From NCBI GenBank assembly GCA_000263395.1, contig AJXE01000007.1, forward strand, positions 79,344 through 143,343: 64,000 nt of DNA, in the 5' to 3' direction. Every line of letters starts with the position of its first letter. Positions within the stretch are counted from its first letter, which is position 1. The notes under the pieces are model-generated. The model did not search any database, was not told where the DNA came from, and saw only the letters and a list, made by a program, of their open reading frames with translations. The position numbers and the translations under genes were made by a program. Shown piece by piece: positions 60,187-64,000 of this stretch. Origin of the DNA: Stutzerimonas stutzeri TS44. Its GTDB lineage: Bacteria; Pseudomonadota; Gammaproteobacteria; Pseudomonadales; Pseudomonadaceae.

Positions 60187-61569
60187 ATGGATGAAGTCAG
60201 TCGGATCGAGTGCGCTAGAATCAAAGCGTTTTACAAGCTGCTTGTTGACCGGCTTGGAGCGGATGTCTGGGCTAAGCGCAAAGCCACCTATGTGAAACGC
60301 ATCCGAGAGAGGGAGGCGAAGTTCAACATCAAGCTGCCGATCGAGCCCCAGCTCTTCATGCCGGCGGACGATGACATAGATTGGTACATCCTAGCTTCCC
60401 ACCTAGCCTTTGATATCCCTGTCAGTGACTCCTCCTATAGCAGCAGGCGTGTTTACCCCTATGCCATGGCCATCGGTGCCGCTGCTGATCAGTTGAGAAA
60501 CGTCCCCAACATAAACGCTGTTCTCGACAAGATGCTAGCGAACAACAATCAGCCAGAAAGGCAGCTATTCGAGCTGCTGACAGCGGCGTTCTACTTGAAG
60601 AATGGCTACGAGGTCTCCTTCATCCCTGAAAACAGCATCACTTGGCCGAATGGGAAAAAGAAATCTCCAGATCTACTTGTGAAATTTGGGGACTTGGAGT
60701 TCTACGTCGAATGCAAACGGGCTGACAAGCAAACAAGGTTTTCGCTGTCCGAGGAAGAAGCTTGGGCAAGCATCTGGGCTAAGTTGAGCCACTACATGCT
60801 CAAGGCCGCGCCGTGGAGCATCATCGATCTAACGTTCCATGATGAGGTCGCAAATGCGTCAACGGACGAGGTGATCAAGGTGGCGAACTTGGCTAGCAAG
60901 GCGGGCGGAGGAGTGGTGAGAGCTGGATCGATTAGCGGAACAATACGCGCTATCGACAAGATGGGGCTCAAGCGCCATTACAAAGACTTCTCTGTCAGGG
61001 CCAACTGCCCTCAGCAGGAACTGTTGGTGTTCGGCGATATAGACAGCAATGAAAAGCGAAGCATCGCGACCGTCGGGTCTCGGGTCATTCGACCCGGAAC
61101 CAACAATGACATTCTCAACATGTTCGTCAAAGACGTTGATCGTTGTGTTGGCGCCCAGTGGCGCTGCGATCACAAGCACTCGCTCTCCGTGCGTTCTAGA
61201 CATTTTAAAGGCCTAGTCAATGATGGCGTGACCCAGATTCCTCCAGATCGCCCTGGGGTTGTACACGTCTGGTATGAGACTCGAGATGGTGTGGAAATCG
61301 AGGAGCTGCGCCGAGACAAGAACATCGACAACATTTCTAACTACGACGCTTCTGACTCAACGGTGCTAGGGGTCTTTGTCCATGCCGTCAATTACTACCC
61401 CTTCGAGGACGACTACGAGTGGGCTGAGACAGTACAAGACTTTGCCCGAGTACCAGATCTGAGGGACCTCTTCCCATTTCAGGCCTTGATGTTGTCTGCG
61501 GGAACCACAGCAGGGGTGGAGGAAACTACTCATTGGGCCCAAGACAAAGCGGCAAAAGTTTCGAAGTAA
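60187..61569 (+). CDS. Large uncharacterised protein with PD-(D/E)XK nuclease-like motif
   Basis: 460 residues, no signal peptide or membrane segment. Residues 122-177 hold the pattern of the restriction-endonuclease-like fold: QPERQLFELLTAAFYLKNGY with Glu129, SPDLLVKFG with Asp162, and FYVECKRADK with Glu175-x-Lys177. The N-terminal ~100 residues and the C-terminal ~250 (RPGVVHVWYETRDGVE, VLGVFVHAVNYYP) are not recognised. ATG at 60187 after a GGGAGAG ribosome site. Possibly a DNA- or RNA-cleaving defence protein (inference). Confidence 0.75.
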   Translation: MDEVSRIECARIKAFYKLLVDRLGADVWAKRKATYVKRIREREAKFNIKLPIEPQLFMPADDDIDWYILASHLAFDIPVSDSSYSSRRVYPYAMAIGAAADQLRNVPNINAVLDKMLANNNQPERQLFELLTAAFYLKNGYEVSFIPENSITWPNGKKKSPDLLVKFGDLEFYVECKRADKQTRFSLSEEEAWASIWAKLSHYMLKAAPWSIIDLTFHDEVANASTDEVIKVANLASKAGGGVVRAGSISGTIRAIDKMGLKRHYKDFSVRANCPQQELLVFGDIDSNEKRSIATVGSRVIRPGTNNDILNMFVKDVDRCVGAQWRCDHKHSLSVRSRHFKGLVNDGVTQIPPDRPGVVHVWYETRDGVEIEELRRDKNIDNISNYDASDSTVLGVFVHAVNYYPFEDDYEWAETVQDFARVPDLRDLFPFQALMLSAGTTAGVEETTHWAQDKAAKVSK

Positions 61570-61626
61570 TAGGTGGATTGGCCCCGATTTTCTAGAAACC
61601 TATCTGCCCTTGAAACGTCTGCTTTG

Positions 61627-61665
61627 TGGCCGGTTGCAGCGGGTGACGATAGGCAGCTACCGGCC
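61627..61665. repeat. GGCCGGT hairpin between convergent genes
   Basis: GGCCGGTTGC and GCAGCTACCGGCC can pair around about 15 bases, between the ends of the two large genes. It shares GGCCGGTT with the repeats beside the second recombinase. It could serve as a terminator for both genes. Confidence 0.45.
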
Positions 61666-61680
61666 AATAGCAGCGTTCGC

Positions 61681-63003
61681 CTATTCGCCCATAAAATAAA
61701 TTGACATGTAGTTAGGCTCAATTCCATTTTCCGCACACCACAAATCAAATCGCTCAATCTCCGATGCGACGAATCCTGTCTCATCGTCATTAGTAATAAC
61801 ATAAGTTCGCGGATATATTGGTCTAATGAACTCACCATCACGCATAAACTGTCGAGTCAGAATCAAGGCGTCTGAAACTTGAGCAACAGTCAGGTCGTGA
61901 TTTTTAGTTAAATATTCATTCATGCCGTTATCTAGGGGGAGATAACCCCCCTGTGCTGCCATTATGTTTATCGCAGATAATTCAGCCTTACCTAGTCGTG
62001 AAGGCGACCACAAATTATCATCGCCTCGCACCATGTGTTTTTCATTAAATTCTACTGTTCTATAAGCCCAACCCGCTGCTTCATCGACCTCCCTAGCTTC
62101 TGCAATCAATAGAGGTTGAACACTATCCATATGCAGCCCATCATTCCAAGGCATTTTTGCGTTAAAGTATTCGCCAATTTTTGACCAGATCAATTCCAAG
62201 ATTAATTTGGCTGAATTGTGCCTGGTGGAAAATACAGAGACCCACTCATTTTTATTCTGAACAACTAAGAATGGAATGCCACTACCTTTGACGAGGCAGA
62301 AATTATTAGATGTAACAAGCGTGGGGATACTTGGAATTCCCCAGCCGGATCCGTTTTTCCAAGCCTCCTCAAGAATGTCCAAAAATGCAGACCTAAGGCC
62401 GCTTTCGGTTTTATATCCTTCGTAGCCATGAATTATCGTAATCGGCGACAACGATTCTTGGACGAGTGCGTAAAATAATATGCCATCGGCTTTCGATAGG
62501 TGGTGTATGTCAAGATATTCCTCAGGGGCAACTTTTCCCGTCAGTTGAGAAAAGCGCCGGCGCGCATTGGTGATGTCTGGCTTATAACCTTCATTAATTA
62601 ATCGCTCTTCGAAATTGTCAGCAAATTTTCTTCTGATTTTGGCTAAATGGTGCAAGGCGTCGACGTAATCAGCTTTCCTTAGATTTTTTTTGACTTCAAA
62701 AATGCAAAGTACATTATTTATGTCATACTTATATTGCTGCGTTAGTCCATATCTCTCCCCTTGACCATGGACTAACATGCAATCTATTTGCTCTGCCAGC
62801 ATTTCACCTCCAATAGAGATAAAGCCCGAAACAACTCTCAGATCCAAGCCCTTTGGAATGGCAAAATCCTGATATATACCTTGCTTCGTTATCTCTTCGT
62901 AGGCGGAGCCCAGAGTGGGCATGTGAAGCATATCAAATCCATCGAGTTTTCTTTTTTCGAGCTCAATAAATTCCCCAAGCAGCTCCGATGCTTTACGAAT
63001 CAC
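61681..63003 (-). CDS. DUF6602 protein, PD-(D/E)XK-like
   Basis: 440 residues, clearly AT-rich DNA. The N-terminal part (SELLGEFIELEKRKLDGFDM, then LDLRVVSGFISIGGEM) and the motif IDCMLVHGQGE with Asp74, followed by CIFEVKKNLRKAD with Glu103-x-Lys105, match what I know of DUF6602, a nuclease-like family. The rest (residues ~150-440) is unassigned. GGAGG lies 7 bases before the ATG at 63003. Convergent with the other nuclease-like gene. Confidence 0.75.
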   Translation of the reverse strand: MIRKASELLGEFIELEKRKLDGFDMLHMPTLGSAYEEITKQGIYQDFAIPKGLDLRVVSGFISIGGEMLAEQIDCMLVHGQGERYGLTQQYKYDINNVLCIFEVKKNLRKADYVDALHHLAKIRRKFADNFEERLINEGYKPDITNARRRFSQLTGKVAPEEYLDIHHLSKADGILFYALVQESLSPITIIHGYEGYKTESGLRSAFLDILEEAWKNGSGWGIPSIPTLVTSNNFCLVKGSGIPFLVVQNKNEWVSVFSTRHNSAKLILELIWSKIGEYFNAKMPWNDGLHMDSVQPLLIAEAREVDEAAGWAYRTVEFNEKHMVRGDDNLWSPSRLGKAELSAINIMAAQGGYLPLDNGMNEYLTKNHDLTVAQVSDALILTRQFMRDGEFIRPIYPRTYVITNDDETGFVASEIERFDLWCAENGIEPNYMSIYFMGE

Positions 63004-63035
63004 ATAGCCTCCATAAGTAGCGTTTTAAATAAAAA

Positions 63036-63060
63036 TGTCGACTAAAAACTTTATTGTCGA
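63036..63060. promoter_or_regulatory. Direct repeat TGTCGA before the DUF6602 gene
   Basis: TGTCGA at 63036-63041 and 63055-63060, 19 bases apart, in the AT-rich promoter region of the DUF6602 gene. The TCGAC half resembles that of the inverted repeat at 57993-58016, so both could be read by one regulator of the element. Confidence 0.3.
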
Positions 63061-63159
63061 GTTGCACAGTGGCTGCGTGCGACGTGGAGCATCTTCCATT
63101 TTACCCACTAATTAATATCCCCCCTCAATTGCACAATGCCTCATGGCTAGAGCTGCAAT

Positions 63160-63888
63160 TGGCCGGTTAGCGACGGCTTGGCTTCAACCGTCGCTATGCA
63201 TGATCAAACCTCGGTTTGTTCCGCCATCTCCAGAGCGTCGTCGACCTCTATCCCCAGATATCGAACCGTGCTCTCCAGCTTCGTATGGCCGAGCAGCAGT
63301 TGAACCGCCCGCAGGTTTTTGGTCCTGCGATAGATCAGTGATGCCTTCGTACGTCTCATTGTGTGAGTACCATACATGGCTGGATCAAGGCCTATGGCTT
63401 TCACCCAGCCTTTGACGATACGAGCGTATTGACGAGTGGATAGATGGTCTGAGGTATGTAGCCGGCTCGGAAACAGGCAGTCCTCGTTGCGGAGCTGGGC
63501 TTGATGTATCCAGGCCGCGAGAGCAGACCGTGTTTGCTCAGTGATCTCAAACTGCACTGGCCGCTGCGTTTTCTGCTGCATCACCATGGCTCGTGATGAC
63601 ACGCGGTCGCCATGCGCAACGTCGTGCACACGGAGCTTGGTTAAGTCGCAGGCTCGAAGCTTGCTGTCGATGGCCAGATCGAAGAGGGCCAGATCCCGGG
63701 TTCTCTCTGCAATTTGAAGCCTTACTCGGATGGCCCAGATATCTCTGAGTCGGAGCGGAGTTTTCTGTCCGACCAATTTTCCTTTGTTCCAGGGCTGACG
63801 GCTGCTGGTAGCGATGATGTTCATGGCAAGTCCTCCACGTGTGGGAGGACAAGGATGGCTAGCCAGAGCAGTGGTCGCTAACCGGCCA
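63160..63888. repeat. 15-base inverted repeats bounding the second recombinase
   Basis: TGGCCGGTTAGCGAC at 63160-63174 and its exact complement at 63874-63888. The left copy continues into a hairpin, TAGCGACGG (63168-63176) with CCGTCGCTA (63188-63196). The recombinase gene lies entirely between the two arms. Confidence 0.7.
63204..63824 (-). CDS. Tyrosine recombinase (small, Xer/Int-like)
   Basis: 206 residues from the ATG at 63824 with GGAGGA upstream; the frame to 63923 adds an unlikely extension. Catalytic residues: Arg in LRACDLTKLRVHD, His-x-x-Arg in GTHTMRRTKAS, His in LLGHTKLEST and Tyr in VRYLGIEVDDAL. No separate arm-binding domain. Close relatives are, as I recall, common in proteobacterial islands and plasmids and highly conserved. 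The host role (inversion, integration, resolution) is unknown. Confidence 0.88.
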   Translation of the reverse strand: MNIIATSSRQPWNKGKLVGQKTPLRLRDIWAIRVRLQIAERTRDLALFDLAIDSKLRACDLTKLRVHDVAHGDRVSSRAMVMQQKTQRPVQFEITEQTRSALAAWIHQAQLRNEDCLFPSRLHTSDHLSTRQYARIVKGWVKAIGLDPAMYGTHTMRRTKASLIYRRTKNLRAVQLLLGHTKLESTVRYLGIEVDDALEMAEQTEV

Positions 63889-64000
63889 GAAGCGGAAGCT
63901 GGCGACAGTGCATCGGGTGCCATGTTGTAGCCATCTGTCGATGGCAGCTTGCTGCAGACTGGTTTGTAGCACCTGTTGACAGCCTGCTGCCCCAGATTGA
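63889..64000. other. Right edge of window
   Basis: Follows the right inverted-repeat arm. 63884-63904 matches 59825-59852 in inverted orientation. No gene seen before the sequence ends. Confidence 0.4.

Larger units (their letters stand above)
56270..64000. mobile_element. Integrative element inserted in dusA (left end; right end outside window)
   Basis: Starts at the composition break inside dusA and carries, in order, a tyrosine integrase, a PrtN-like gene, a metallophosphoesterase, an AbrB-like small protein, two nuclease-like genes and a second recombinase. It is AT-richer and has long non-coding gaps with repeats. I found no second copy of the dusA start sequence before base 64000, so the right junction is not in the window. 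Whether 63160-64000 belongs to the same element is uncertain. Confidence 0.65.

Overview
The window is a high-GC gammaproteobacterial chromosome segment. Gene order and protein sequences point to the Pseudomonas/Stutzerimonas group (P. stutzeri-like). Supporting evidence is the pepA-holC-valS block, lptFG beside pepA, queA-tgt-yajC-secDF, a complete cysE-iscRSUA-hscBA-fdx-iscX cluster, ndk-rlmN-pilF-rodZ-ispG-hisS-yfgM-bamB-der, an OprC-type copper receptor, and mlaA/PilZ/rssBC/tal. This assignment is an inference from reading, not from a search.

Layout. 1-3240: a minus-strand group with nhaD (Na+/H+ antiporter), a small winged-helix protein and an SLC13/RCK-type permease cut by the window edge. 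3241-8563: pepA, holC, a small hypothetical gene and valS, all minus. 8748-11845: lptF-lptG on plus, then an RDD membrane protein and a cold-shock gene on minus that share one bidirectional terminator. 12338-19419: tRNA-Leu(CAA), then queA, tgt, yajC, secD and secF, a glycine-zipper protein, and suhB on minus. 19567-36146: a long, almost uninterrupted plus-strand run covering RNA modification (trmJ, rlmN), cysteine and Fe-S cluster supply (cysE, iscR to iscX), ndk, pilus/shape proteins (pilF, rodZ), isoprenoid synthesis (ispG, an Fe-S enzyme), hisS, envelope assembly (yfgM, bamB) and der. 36241-38171: an aminotransferase and omega-amidase pair that probably serves methionine salvage. 38184-42170: small membrane proteins, endonuclease I, a relic of an alcohol dehydrogenase gene, and leuA. 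42467-45139: a copper-linked pair (DUF2946 protein and OprC). 45299-55181: mechanosensitive channel, isochorismatase-fold hydrolase, M23 peptidase, ABC exporter, queF, DUF4404, mlaA, PilZ, rssB, rssC and tal.

From about 56280 to the right edge the character changes. dusA has an AT-rich, replaced 5' end, followed by a tyrosine integrase, a PrtN-like regulator, a metallophosphoesterase, an AbrB/MazE-like small protein, two unrelated large proteins with PD-(D/E)XK-like signatures (one matching DUF6602 as I remember that family), and a second tyrosine recombinase bounded by inverted repeats. Base composition falls and gene density drops, with dispersed and tandem non-coding repeats. I read this as an integrative element inserted in dusA whose far end lies outside the window. 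It is the accessory, least-described part of the sequence and the best candidate for a new defence or mobility module.

No rRNA genes, CRISPR arrays or complete insertion sequences were seen.
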